Positions 33,712-44,559 of a stretch of 64,000 nt of DNA are shown here, piece by piece. The stretch's first letter is position 1, and every line of letters begins with the position of its first letter. Where the stretch lies: contig CANSGD010000874.1 of the NCBI GenBank assembly GCA_947645195.1, positions 1,116,001 through 1,180,000 of the forward strand, written 5' to 3'. Source of the stretch: Patellifolia procumbens (lineage: Eukaryota > Streptophyta > Magnoliopsida > Caryophyllales > Amaranthaceae). The notes beneath the pieces are model-generated. The model was not told the origin of the DNA, ran no database searches, and saw only the letters and a list, made by a program, of their open reading frames with translations. Made by a program: the position numbers and the translations under genes.

Positions 33712-34320
33712 TAAGTTGTGCTTAACTACTCCCCGTTTGCGTGTTTCAATGAATTTCAGATTATTTTGATGCAAATTGATTATGATTATCTAAGATCAAG
33801 CCTATTAATCATTGAGGATGAAAACAGCTTTCACAAGGATCACAATACATCCATTCGGGACAATTTCGAGTTAGAATGAAGCAAAATGTTAGTAAAAGAA
33901 GCGACAAAACTGACACATGTTCACTGTTTTGATCATAACTTTAGATAGAAAATTGATAATCAAGAAACTCTAGTTGGGTTGAAATCTAGGCTTCAAGGGA
34001 TTTCCAACGAAAGGTCACACGCGCCAAACGGACTTCTGGTTTGAGAGATACGGCCTTCGCAAGTTGATGCAAAATTACAGTTTACCCGCACAATCGGGCG
34101 AGGCTCGGCCCGATCGGTTCGTGAAGCAGGGAGGGCCTTTTTGCCTATTTCCGATAATTTTAATGAATATTATTAGGTTGTTTTATATAGTTAAACTTCA
34201 TTATTTTAGAGAGATCTTATTTTCAGCATTCATAGTTTAGTTTTTAGAACTCTTTAGAGACTAACTCTTTAGTTTACATTCGAAAGTGATCGAACCTTGA
34301 GATTATTTCAATAAAATTTA
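33712..34320. other. Intergenic, possible LTR-retroelement fragment
   Basis: Less AT-rich between 33960 and 34140, with phrases such as 'gatttccaacgaaaggtcacacgcgcc' and 'gagagatacggcc'. These are of a style common in plant Ty3 internal or UTR regions. No open frame or domain was found. Confidence 0.3.
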
Positions 34321-34989
34321 GGATAAATTGTGAATAACCACCTGTCAGATACACCATTTTCAAAATAACCACCCCAAATTGTTTTGCATTTAAATAACCA
34401 CCTCTACTTATGTTCACGTTTTGAAATACCCACCTCTTAACGGAAAATCTTAACACCGTTAGTTTTAGGGCTCAACTTTTTGAGACCATGCATCCTACAC
34501 CCGGATGTACCATGCTCATGGTACACCCGGTGGCATTTTGGTAATTAAAGACATTCTTAGGGGCACGCTGGTAATCTTTGCGTAACAACATATGCTTACT
34601 GTTCATCTTCATCCCTCAAATCCAAAAATCCCAAATTTTTATGTAAAAAATTCGGACAGAAATTGCTGAATTCAAGCAAATCAAATTGAATTCTGCATAA
34701 ACAAACAACAAATTAATAAATTCGTTGCTAATTTTTAAATTTTTTGGAATAATTTCGGGTTTTTATAAGGTGAAAAGTTGAAGCTTTGAACTCAACAATG
34801 GCCGAAATACGAATTGTAGAACAAATCGAAAACAAAATGAAAGTAATTCATTGCTATTTCTATTTATTTCATCAATTGATGAACCGATTTCCTATAATTG
34901 ATTATTTTGGAAGATGAAAAACTGTTTCATTGAGTGAAAAATAAGGGCTTAGATGAAAACATAAGTGTTTAGAGTAAAAAATGCCAGAA

Positions 34990-35525
34990 GCTATAACAGT
35001 CGCTCATTTCTTAAATGAGCAGATTTATTTTAACCCACTCAAGATTAGAATGTTTACTGATCTTCATGTGCAAAAAAGGTTGCTCATTTGATCAAATGAG
35101 TAAAATAAAACAGCTCATTTCTAAAATGAGCATATTTATTTTGACTCACTCAAGATTATAATGTTTACTGATCTTCTTGTGCAAGCAAGATTGCTTATTT
35201 GATCAAATGAGTAAAATAAACTGCTCATTTGAACAAATGAGCATATTGATTTCTCTTCATGTTAAAATAAAACTGCTCATTTAATCAAATGAGTAAAATA
35301 AAATTGCTCTTTTGATCAAATAAGTAAAATAAATCTGCTCATTTGATCAAATGAGTAAAATAAATCTGCTCATTTCATGAATGAACAGTTTATTTTAACT
35401 CACTAAAGATCAGAATGTTTATTGATCTTCCACCGCAACAAAATTGCTCATTTCATCAAAATGAGTAAAATAAAACTGTTCATTTTGCGAATGAGCAGAG
35501 TTCTTTTAACTCACTCAATATCAGA
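34990..35525. repeat. Palindromic TGCTCATTTGATCAAATGAG array
   Basis: About ten imperfect units in which CTCATTTGATCAAATGAG, a perfect 18-bp palindrome, is followed by TAAAATAAA. Longer variants carry 'actgatcttc...gcaa' inserts of about 50 bp. Each unit could form a hairpin. Single TGCTCATTTG words also occur near 36310-36560 and in the Helitron at 44.1 kb. Confidence 0.8.
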
Positions 35526-36649
35526 TCATAATGTGAACTATATAAAACATGTTTTTCAGGATGCTCAAAGATTTTAGTTTCTACTCATATAGATACAAAT
35601 TGCTCATAAGGGTCAAATGTGTACTTTTGTAGGTGATGACCCAAACAATGAGGTTGATATTTGTTAGTTACCCTAACAAAATTTAAACTACAATATATGT
35701 TTGTTCATCTTAAGATACACTGCTCATTATAGTGAAAAATCATCAATATGTAATAGTATATACATGTTCACTTAGAGTAAAGAATGATATAATCGCTCAT
35801 TTAGATGTTTATTGCTCTTTTTTTTATTACATTCTAGTGTGATTTTTAAACCATTTTGATATTTTTTTTTGAGAAAGTAGAAAATCATAATAACCCATTT
35901 TGAAATGCACGACTTATTATTAAATATATTCCATCAAAATATTCTAAATCCATTTTTAAAAATATTTTAGTAATATTAGAGACAAAAGAAAGTGAAGAAG
36001 TTGTTAAAGTAAACATCCTATGAATCAGTTACCTCAAGCAGTACAATGCCAACAGAGCGCTCAAAGCCAACTGAGCTAAGTTGCTTTGATGATATAGTTG
36101 CACGCGTTTAACAGATAAGGTTACTTGCAATTTGTTTTCGGGTGTACCGTGCGGACGGTACACACGGGTGCACAATCATAATTGTATTGCTGAGACCATG
36201 CATGGTACACTCGAAAATAAACCGCAAGTTTCTATCTTTTATTTTATGATTGACGGGACAAATACTATGGAGTTAGTATAAAGAAGATATAATACTTTGA
36301 ATGAGCAACATTGTTTTTTGATGGTACCAAATGAACATATTTATGAGCAATTGTATGAACAAGAAAAATAAGGAGGGAAGATAGATAAAACAAAATAAAC
36401 ATGTTATGGAGAATAAATGTGAAATTGGGCTCATTTGTTTGAAATGAGCAATTGCGTGAACAAGATAAATAAGGGGGAAGATAAATAAAATAAAAGAAAC
36501 TTTTTATGGAAAATAAGAGAGTTTTAAATGAGCAACTTTGCTTTTTTTTTTAATGTTTTTCAAGTGAGCAATTGCATAAATATGAAAAATAAGGGAAAAA
36601 GATAAACAAAAAAAACTTTTAATGTGAAAAAGAAAGAAAAATTGGGCTC

Positions 36650-36735
36650 AAGCAAACTTGAACCTGCGACCTTCCAAACTCAAACATCCTTCAGCATCTC
36701 CAACCACTGAGCTAGGCATCTTTATTTGGATATTT
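36650..36735 (-). other. tRNA-like (SINE-type) module
   Basis: On the minus strand the sequence reads GATGCCTAGCTCAGTGGTTG, then, after 37 bp, GGTCGCAGGTTCAAGTTTG. TAGCTCAGTGG matches the pol III A-box, and GGTTCAAGT is one base from the B-box core. The cloverleaf is not convincing, so this is a SINE or tRNA pseudogene rather than a tRNA gene. A weaker A-box (TTAGCTCAGTTGG, minus) lies near 36075. Confidence 0.5.
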
Positions 36736-36852
36736 CTGCGCTTATCTTATTTAACTTGTCTACCTGAAGTTCGCGTTTATTACGATAATGCCACCGGGTG
36801 TACCATGCGCACGGTACACCCGGGTGCATGGTAATAGTTATACAACTTTTTT

Positions 36853-37528
36853 AACTCCCTCCAAAATTTCACTAATTACCTTACTAATCTATAATTTGAC
36901 TGGTCAAATCATGATTAACATTTTAAAAAAAATTTTTTATTCAATTTTATAATTTTTTAAACTATATATTTTTGATATATGACACGGTAATGGACACAAA
37001 TCGAGACAATATTTAATCGCGTTTTAATGCTCGAGACGTTTTTTCGAAAAACGGACACCACCGTACGCCCTTTATGGGCACGAATTTTGAGATTCCCTAC
37101 GAAACGAGTACCTACAAGCCGGGTTTTCGGGCACGTACTCGAGACATTTTTTTTTGGATGTAAAAACGGACATCGTCGTACCTACAAGTCGGTGTCCGTT
37201 TTTCGAAAAAAACTTTGTATTCTGTCCGAAAAAGGCATCTCGAAGTACGTGCCCGAAAAGCCAGCTTGTAGGTACTCGTTTCGTAGGGAATCTCAAAATT
37301 CGGGCCCTTGAAGGGCATACGGTGGTGTCCGTTTTTCGAAAAAACGTCGTCTTGAGTATTAAAAACGCGATTAAATATTGTATCGAAATTTGTGTCCATT
37401 ACCGTGTCATATATCAAAAATGTATAGTTTAAAAAATTGTAAAATTGAATAAAAAAAGATTTTTAAAATGTTAATTATGATTTGACCAGTCAAGTTATAG
37501 ATTAGTAAGGTAATTAGTGAAATTTTAG
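36853..37528. repeat. Long inverted repeat with ~125-bp array core
   Basis: Arms of about 160 bp pair across the region. The left contains 'cactaattaccttactaatctataatttgactggtcaaatcatgattaac' and 'gatatatgacacggtaatggacacaaat'; the right holds the complements. The core (37030-37370) carries the same unit family as 20600-21075 in opposite orientations. Together this is a second copy of the inner structure of the 19.8-21.3 kb element. Confidence 0.75.
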
Positions 37529-37719
37529 AGGGAGTTAGGATAATTTAGTAAGAATTTGAGTATAACACTTAATGGCGTTAGAAAATTTCGTTAACAGGTG
37601 AGTATTTGAAAAAGTTAAGGAAATGAGAGGTGGTTATTTAAACACAAACAAAAATGGGGTGGTTATTTTGAAATAGGTGTATCGTGCAGGTGGTTATTCA
37701 CAATTTTTCCTAAAATTTT

Positions 37720-38341
37720 TTGCTTTCCGTCAATTGGTATTGTTCTCTATTCCTATTTTCTTTCTTTATCTTTGATTGCTTTATTTGTTTTTTTAATCGT
37801 TCATGATGCAAAGTTTTGCCTTTTATATTAGATTCATTATTGTCAGTTTAATTATGAGTGAGTAGTCATCTTTATAGGGTTTTAGGGAGGAAAGCCATGT
37901 TTATACCATGATTATTATATGAATTGCTATTAGTTATAGGTTGTGATTAGGGCAATTATAGTGTGATTTGTTCTTGAATCCGTGGCTTATGTTATTGCAG
38001 TTTTATGAATTACGTTTAACAACTTCTTAGAACACACTATCGTTTTTTATTATTATGTGAGCGATCGCACCATATATGTTGAATAGAGAGCGTTATGACC
38101 CGATCATAGGCTTAGCATTGGCTCTGATTGTTTGACTCGTTAGACTTATGTTATATTAGTTATTTGATTCTTTTGATTGGTTTAAGAATGGTGGACCGAA
38201 CTAATGACCTAGTCTTTTAATTCATAGTTAAAAATCTCAGTTTAATATTGTTTTCATCAATTTAATCTGTAGTTCAATCTTTCTTGCTATTTTCATCCGA
38301 AATAGTTGTTTAATTGAATATTAACTCTGAAAACATGTCAC
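37720..38341. other. Intergenic, no gene recognised
   Basis: T-rich DNA with short frames only. The style (for example 'gtggcttatgttattgcag') may be LTR-retroelement internal sequence, but no domain was found. Confidence 0.35.
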
Positions 38342-38349
38342 CTTGTGGG

Positions 38350-39677
38350 CAGGGGTGTGCATAAGTCCGGTCCAGGTCGGAATTTAGACCGGAACCTAAT
38401 CGAAATGGACCGGACCGGACCATAAGATTTCGGTCCGGTCCTCGGTCCACTAAAACAATTCCGGGTTTCCGGTCCGGTCTGGGCAAAAACTGGAATTTAC
38501 CGGTCTAGACCGGAAACCCGGTTTTATATGTTAAAAAATAACTTTACATCCAAAGCAATGATCTAAAGTTTACAAAGCCCACTAACTAAAGTAAAAAGTT
38601 TCAGCCCAAACTAATTAGAGTATGATGTTGCTGTGCAATACGTAATTAGAGTTTACATGTGTTAGACTCAGAGGTCTCTTCTCCCTCATTCACTCTATTT
38701 GCAGCGTTACCTAACAGTGTTGGCAGAATATATCAAATTTGATTAAAGCCTGGCAAGGAGTATCGGCAAAAGGTGTCAAATTTGATTTGCCTAAGTCTAC
38801 TATAGATTAATTAACTTATGCATAACTTATTACTACATAAGAATTTCTAATGTACAATATGCCAATAGCAACATTGTTAATTGGTGCTACACAAAATAAA
38901 AATAAAAACATGTTACTGCACATCCTACAAAAACCGGTCCCAACAGGTTGTTAGAAATAATGCTAGGAAACAGGGGTACACGGTCGTGTGGTTTTCAACA
39001 CGACCGTGTAGACGAGTGACATGAGAATCAGTTTGCTTACTGATTCTCGTATTCCAGAGGAACACGGTCGTGGTCATTTCGACACGACCGTGGCGTTTCA
39101 GCACGACCGTGTCCCAGGGGACACGACCGTGTCGAGCTGTTAAATGCTCGCGTCTTTGCGGTTTATTCCGTTTAATTACGGGGTTAAGTGAACCGTTTTT
39201 CCTTCTCTTCTTTATATCCTCTCTTAACCTCACTTCATTATTCATTCAATTAGAAACCCTAAACACAATTAGAGAGTCTCTTCCTTCCATTGAGAGATTC
39301 TGAGCAGTTCTTGAGAGTTGTTCCAATCTTCCATCTCGGGTGAACGAGGTTGAAGATATCTGTGTTAATCTTGGGGGGCATCGTCATCGTGTAGACCTTC
39401 ACCGGTGGTGGCGAAATTTGCTTCTAAGACAGTGGTTCTTCCACGGCGCAGATTATTCGGTGTTTGTATCTTTATTGAGTAATTGTTCTTGTACTTGATT
39501 TATTTTGGTATTTGCAACTATATTTCCTACACAGGTCTAAAACCGGATCGGAATTTGCAGGGCCGGATCGGTCTGGACCGAAATTATTCCGGTCCGGTCT
39601 TCGGCCCAGAAAAAAACAATGATTCCGGTTCTGGTCCATTTCGATCCGGTCCGGTTTTGGATCGATGCACACCCCTA
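38350..39677. mobile_element. hAT-like element with CCGGTCCGGTC repeats, split by a solo LTR
   Basis: The ends are CAGGGGTGTGCATAAGTCC and, as complement of the right, TAGGGGTGTGCATCGATCC. The flanking 8-mers are CTTGTGGG and CCTGCGAG, equal at five positions, with the other three being transitions, so this could be an old 8-bp duplication. Interior arms are dense in GGTCCGGTC / GACCGGACC words and largely pair with each other. There is no coding sequence. A 583-bp solo LTR with its own duplication interrupts it at 38949-39531. Confidence 0.6.
38949..39531. mobile_element. Solo LTR with perfect 5-bp target duplication
   Basis: Starts TGTTAGAAATA and ends TATTTCCTACA (near-complementary ends, TG...CA). 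CAGGT directly precedes (38944-38948) and follows (39532-39536). No internal retroelement sequence or second LTR is present, so this is a solo LTR produced by recombination. It contains six copies of a CACGACCGTG / CACGGTCGTG palindrome-like word between 38979 and 39135. Confidence 0.85.
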
Positions 39678-39685
39678 CCTGCGAG

Positions 39686-40508
39686 TTTGACTCGTACTTA
39701 CAAGCCTCTTCTAACAACAGACACCGTACACTTACGGTATCACATTTAAAACACATCACTAGCTTAGATTTAAAACCAAGAATTTTGACTATAATGTTGA
39801 GATTTTGGATCGAACAAAATTATAAGAGGTTGAATTATTGATACTCAACACATATAGCAAATGCACATTGGAGTCATGACCTTTTGGGCCTCGTGTGATT
39901 CGGTTCACTACAAGCAAAATCAAATGGTTTCTTTTTGTTTTGCCAGAAGGGAGAAAAGGCTTTTTATTTAGCACATATTGAGAATTTTTTCTAAATTGCA
40001 AATGGCTTATTGAGAGATGTAAAGTCGTGAGACAATTGTGATTTACATATACTATTTATAATTTTGTGTACACTCGTCTTAGGTGCCTGATCTGCCATTG
40101 AGTTTGACTAAATTGAACTGAACTGAGCTAAATGTACCTAAACTGAAACAAACTTTATCTTTAGGATGCGTCTTTACTTGAACTTATCAAATTTCATTAG
40201 ATCATATTATATCTTGTATGTGTTCATAATCATCAATCAGACTTGATCGAGTCTAAAACATACTCCCTCCATTGTAGAACACTCTTTACACCTCTTTTTT
40301 TTTTTCCTTTGTCCTAGATTAGTCTTTACACTTTCCTTTTCTCTTTGTCTCATATTACTATTTACAGTTCTATTTTTGGACACGATCTACATATTTTAAA
40401 TTCATCTACTTCTACAAAGATGGCCTACCACTATTTTATTTTATTAACTCATTCTCTGACTCTCCTTCACATTTACTTTTAGAATTTGGGCCCACACTCT
40501 CTTTTCTA
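39686..40508. other. Intergenic, no gene recognised
   Basis: AT-rich. An unpaired Stowaway-like end (ACTCCCTCCATTGTAG) occurs at 40263, indicating further MITE debris. Confidence 0.4.
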
Positions 40509-40510
40509 TA

Positions 40511-40719
40511 CTTCCTCCGTTTTTTTTAATGTGACACTTTCTATTTTAGGAAGTTTTAAATTAAATGTGACACTTTCTTTTTTGGTCAATAAACTCTCTC
40601 TATCTCTCTCCTTTCACATGGGTCCCCTTATTTTTTTTCTCTCTATCTCTTTCCTTCCCAAAAATTGTCTAGGAATCCGTGAATCTAAAAGTGTCACATT
40701 TAAATAAAAACGAAGGAAG
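40511..40719. mobile_element. Stowaway-like MITE
   Basis: TA duplications at 40509-40510 and 40720-40721. Ends CTTCCTCCGTTTTTTTTAAT and the complement of AAAAACGAAGGAAG. Inner AATGTGACACTTT pairs with AAAGTGTCACATTT. Length 209 bp. The body resembles the MITE at 31797-32002. Confidence 0.9.
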
Positions 40720-40729
40720 TATAAAATAC

Positions 40730-41031
40730 CGCATTTGTCCCATATTAAATGATACACTTCCTTTAATCATCCGTCCTACATTAGTTAATACACTTTTATA
40801 AATGGCATGAGAGTACAATAGAAATATTATATATTAATATTAATGGGTCCCACATATAATTAATTTAATAATCTACTCACCCCAAGCCCATATGATATGC
40901 TCCACCAACATGTACTTTATGTACTAAAACAAATACCAATAATCCACTACTCTCAATTAAATAAGTTAGTCAAATAACAGCTCTAAAACTCTGCGCCAGT
41001 CACAATATATCATCTAATATGGGACGGAGGA
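40730..41031. mobile_element. Stowaway-like MITE, left end degraded
   Basis: The right end ATATCATCTAATATGGGACG followed by GAGGAGTA pairs with the left ATTTGTCCCATATTAAATGA. The left terminal CTCC is lost. About 300 bp, non-coding. Confidence 0.6.
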
Positions 41032-41575
41032 GTAACACTACTAACTCCCACCACATCTACCTTTATAATAGAATTTTTTTTTTGATAACCAAACAACAAA
41101 TTATCACCCAAAGTTAGGTGACAGATGGGTGTCAAGAGTATTTTTTAATGGAAGGAGTATATTATAAGATGAACATGACACACCCTTCTTACAATAGATT
41201 GACTCTACATGTGCCAAAATAATTTGAAAAATAATATATTTTTATTTATACAATAAAAACTTCTAAAAAGTTCATAACTTGAAAATAGATATTGAGATGA
41301 ATTTAATATAAACCCATGTGACTAATCTTTCTAACATATGTAGTAGCTCACAAAATGGATCAAAGTTAAGTAAGGGCATAATACAAAAGTCAAATTATTG
41401 CAACTAAAAGATAATACATAAAGTATTATGCTAACTAGTCTTGATGTAAATAAGAGAAACTTTGAATTTACACAAAATTTAGATATACAAAAGAGCTTAT
41501 ACAAACATTTTATGAATATTCAAACTTTTGGATGTAATAGATAAAGTTCGAGTGTACCAAAAATATATAATTTTT
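41032..41575. other. Intergenic, no gene recognised
   Basis: AT-rich, short frames only, no repeat structure that could be supported. Confidence 0.4.
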
Positions 41576-42948
41576 GGATATTTTTGTCAAAAAACCACCT
41601 TTTATAACATACATTGTAGGTGAATCACTATTACTAATCATTTTTTTTAAATAACTACTCCCTCCGTCTCAATTTGATGTTCCCATTTGAAATATAGGGG
41701 AAAACCAATGCAAACTGAGGTGGATGAGAATCATTTTAATTTTATATTGTATAAAGTGTACTTTAGTACTTTTTTGCTTTTAAAAAGTAAGAGAGAGAAA
41801 GAAAAGTGGATGATTGGGAAATAAAAGATTCTAAAGTGGGTCATGTGTAAAACAAAAAGTAAAAAAGTGTACTAAATAATTGGTTGTTAAAGGGTAAGAT
41901 GGGAAAATAAATATTCTTAAAATGGAAAAGATTCAAAGTGGGAAGAATTTTTTGAATCCCAAAAAGGAAAATGGGAACATCGAATTGAGACGGATGGAGT
42001 AACTCTTATAATTAAAACCAGTAGGTGTCACTATCAAAACCACTTTCAGACCAAAATTTTTTATGACGAGTTTACCCTTAAGTGGTTTTTAGTCATGTTC
42101 TTCATTTTCCCCCAATTTTAATTTGATTTCCTCATTGAAACTAACCTAACTTTGCAATTGAAAACCCTAGTTCATCAATTCGGGGGAAAAATGATGAATC
42201 TTTTCAATTCGACATTTAGTTGGGCAATAATTCGCGAATCAAATACGAAGTTTTTCTCATGGACGTTTTTTTGCAAAACCTAATTTGGTTTCACAAAAAT
42301 AACTTCGACAACCACCAGCATGTTCGGCCCCCAGTCAGCTTCCACCGTCGCACCGACGACGACAGTCGTAGCACGCTGTCGCATCAACCACGCGCCTCTC
42401 TGGCAGCGGTGCCGCAGATGCACCACCCAGACCAACCGACCTTGCAAACAGCCGGTCTGTTTGATGGTGGTTACTCTCTCGCCGACGGAAGCACTGTGGT
42501 TTCTTCGACGTTTCTACCACCGCCCAGTTCTCAACTGTTCGTGCCCATGTCTGCCACCATATCTGGGCTGCCCACTGTGATTGCCGGAGTTATTTTGGTG
42601 AAACCAAACTAGAGTTTGCAAAAATAGATCCGATGGAAGATCTGGGCACTTGATTCACGAATTGTTGTCCAATTAAATGTACAATTGAAAAGATTCTTCA
42701 AATTTCCTCCAAATTGGTGAGTTAGGGTTGGATTGAATGAGGAAATCAAATGAAATTTGGGGTAAAAATGAAGAACATGAGTGAAAATCATTAATGGGTA
42801 AAAGCGTCATAGAATAATTGGCCTGCAAGTGGTTTTGGTAGTGAAACCTACAGGTTTCAATTATAAGAGGTAGTTAAAGTAAAAAAAATTAGTTTAGGTG
42901 GTTAAATCTACAATTTGTATTATAAAAGGTGGTTTTTGACAAAAATCC
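41576..42948. mobile_element. Mutator-like TIR element with a GC-rich core
   Basis: The ends are GGATATTTTTGTCAAAAAAC and, as complement of the right, GGATTTTTGTCAAAAACC. They continue as 'cacctttta...' arms. Flanking 9-mers ATAATTTTT and TATATTTTT differ at two positions, consistent with an aged 9-bp duplication. Inner arms (42080-42180 and 42690-42800) also pair. The core at 42300-42600 is GC-rich and encodes an open plus-strand frame without a known domain, as in Pack-MULE-style capture. A Stowaway-like MITE is nested at 41658-41999. Confidence 0.7.
41658..41999. mobile_element. Stowaway-like MITE nested in the MULE-type element
   Basis: TA duplications at 41656-41657 and 42000-42001. Ends CTCCCTCCGTCTCAATTTGA and the complement of 'cgaattgagacggatggag'. 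GATGTTCCCATTT pairs with AAATGGGAACATC. Length 342 bp. Confidence 0.9.
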
Positions 42949-43364
42949 TATATTTTTGATTTATACATAATATATTTTTTGAATGTATAAAAGAACTTTC
43001 CAATGTACATGAAAGATAGTTTGGATGTACCATTTTCTATGGAGAAGCATAGTAAGGGAAGTATGTCTTCTACCATTATTGTTTACCGGAAACTCTAAGG
43101 AATATATTACGGTAGAATAAAGATAAGATTATTGTCTTTAGGAACCCGGAGAATAAAGACATTATCTTGCGTAATTTTTTCAATAAATGTTTGATTTACA
43201 TTAGAAATAAGATATCTTATAGAGATAGTTTCTCACTGTGAGTCGGGTTTATAATCTATATATATATTAAAAAGCGTAGCCAAGCATTGCAATCCGCCAC
43301 GTGTCACTATCCCTATTCGATGACATTCTATCCACTTCTTTCTCATATTAAAAAAGAGTCTACA

Positions 43365-43430
43365 TGAAGACTTGAACCCATGACCTTGAGTATGTAAGAA
43401 AATAGCTCCAACCACTACACCAATGTACTA
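43365..43430 (-). other. tRNA-like module 1 in the Helitron
   Basis: The minus strand reads CATTGGTGTAGTGGTTGGAG, then after about 20 bp GGTCATGGGTTCAAGTCTTC. GGTGTAGTGG resembles an A-box and GGTTCAAGTC a B-box. It lacks a complete acceptor stem, so it is not a functional tRNA gene on this evidence. Confidence 0.5.
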
Positions 43431-43737
43431 TTGTTGCTTCTTCTTTCAAAATCAATGATGATATATAACTAAGAGTTATAAGTTGTAATTCTCAAAATCC
43501 ATATTTTAAATGAGATAGTTTTTTATCTTTTTTTTAATGATAAGATTTTTTTATGCTAAATGACATTAATTATTTTCAACTATTAGTAAATTGTAATGTA
43601 TAATAATTCCGGAGCATCGGGTCTTAAAGACGTTGACAACAATTGCAGGCCGCCACATGACGCTCTTCTCTCTTCAATTGCATATTGCCCATATCATGGC
43701 CTCATGGGCATAAAGTAAAATTGCAAATATTGTCAAC

Positions 43738-43803
43738 ATGAAGTTTCGAACTCATGACCTCAACACATGAAAGAAAGTGTTTTAACCACTACTCCACCAC
43801 ATT
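43738..43803 (-). other. tRNA-like module 2 in the Helitron
   Basis: The minus strand reads TGTGGTGGAGTAGTGGTTAA, then GAGGTCATGAGTTCGAAACT. Spacing is the same as in module 1, and GAGTTCGAAAC is close to the B-box consensus. Module 1 and module 2 are diverged copies. Confidence 0.5.
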
Positions 43804-44462
43804 CTTGGTGATTCACTTATCACAAATAAAGATATTATTATGGGGTTTAAATGACAATTGATATGAATAAGATGATTTTTTTTTTTATTTTTTAGTCTTT
43901 TTTTCTTAACCGCAAGTTAAAGTATATGACTTAAATGTAGATTATGAATAAAATAATTCATTTTGTTTTTTAACTTGTATGTGTCCATACAAAATGATAT
44001 TGGTTGATTAAAATCACTACATTGTAATAACATGCAAAAACTCTACAATTTTTCTGTATCATGAGCTTGGTACACACAATATTTTTTTTCGCTTATTGCT
44101 CATTTGGACGTCTAATTTTTGCTCATTTGGAGACATTCACATAAGCAATGAGCAAAAAATAGTTTTGGATGTATCATGCTCAAGATACATCCAGATATGA
44201 TAAATATTCTCTAAACATCCCGAGTATCGTCGGGGCCTAAAAACTAGTTATTATACATATTGTGAACATAGTTCAATACGGATCGATCACAGAGAATTAC
44301 ATAGAAGTATAATCATAATAACATTCTCTTCCAAATTATAAATTGACCCAACTGTAGAAAAAAAAGGCAAAAATATTTACCCACAAAAAAGACCAAATAA
44401 ATTGTATATGCAATATTTCATTAATTGATGCTTCATCCTTGTAAAACTATTTCATTTTCATA

Positions 44463-44520
44463 TATAAGCTCAGTGAAAGTCTATTCTAAAACAACTAGCG
44501 AAATTTGAAGTAAGTCACAT

Positions 44521-44530
<10 letters not shown>
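44463..44530. repeat. Direct repeat, left copy, beside the copia element
   Basis: TATAAGCTCAGTGAAAGTCT, then ATTCTAAAACAACTAGCG, then AAGTAAGTCACATAACAT. It recurs with few changes at 50493-50562 on the other side of the retrotransposon. At about 68 bp it is far longer than a target duplication. Confidence 0.85.

Positions 44531-44557
<27 letters not shown>
44524..44557. repeat. (TA)n microsatellite at the copia insertion point
   Basis: An uninterrupted TA tract of about 17 units directly abuts the retrotransposon's left LTR. It prevents exact reading of the 5-bp target duplication. Confidence 0.9.

Positions 44558-44559
<2 letters not shown>

Larger units (their letters stand above)
34321..37710. 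mobile_element. Large Mutator-like non-autonomous element with nested repeats
   Basis: The terminal inverted repeats start GGATAAATTGTGAATAACCA at the left and, as complement of the right, GGAAAAATTGTGAATAACCA. They continue for over 100 bp ('caccccaaattgttttgcatttaaataaccacctc' and its partner at 37620-37660). The flanking 9-mers are TAAAATTTA (34312-34320) and TAAAATTTT (37711-37719), an 8 of 9 match and the target length expected of Mutator-like elements. At 3390 bp it has no transposase. It holds a GCTCATTTGATCAAATGAG array, a tRNA-like module and an inner long inverted repeat. Confidence 0.75.
43255..44247. mobile_element. Non-autonomous Helitron, 993 bp
   Basis: Starts TCTATATATATATTAAAAAG and ends CCTAAAAACTAG, preceded by a short hairpin (CCGA...TCGG). 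It sits between a flanking A (43254) and T (44248), as expected of Helitron insertion into AT without duplication. There is no helicase gene. It contains two similar modules (about 43285-43430 and 43640-43800), each with a CCGCCAC(G/A)TG word followed by a minus-strand pol III-like B-box/A-box pair. Confidence 0.8.

Noticed and set aside
36650..36735. Functional tRNA gene
   Set aside because: A-box and B-box phrases are present, but a paired acceptor stem and proper anticodon arm could not be formed. It is called tRNA-like only.
42320..42580. Cysteine-rich frame MFGPQSASTVAPTTTVV... as a secreted peptide
   Set aside because: There is no signal peptide pattern, and it overlaps another open frame in the same GC-rich core.
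42220..42612. A 130-residue host gene in the GC-rich core
   Set aside because: It lies wholly between TE arms, overlapping frames are open too, and no domain or splice context was recognised. It is described as a possible captured fragment instead.
2080..44200. CRISPR-like arrays (21-bp units, palindromic 18-bp units)
   Set aside because: Units abut or vary continuously with no unique spacers, and the surrounding DNA is a plant nuclear genome. These are minisatellites.
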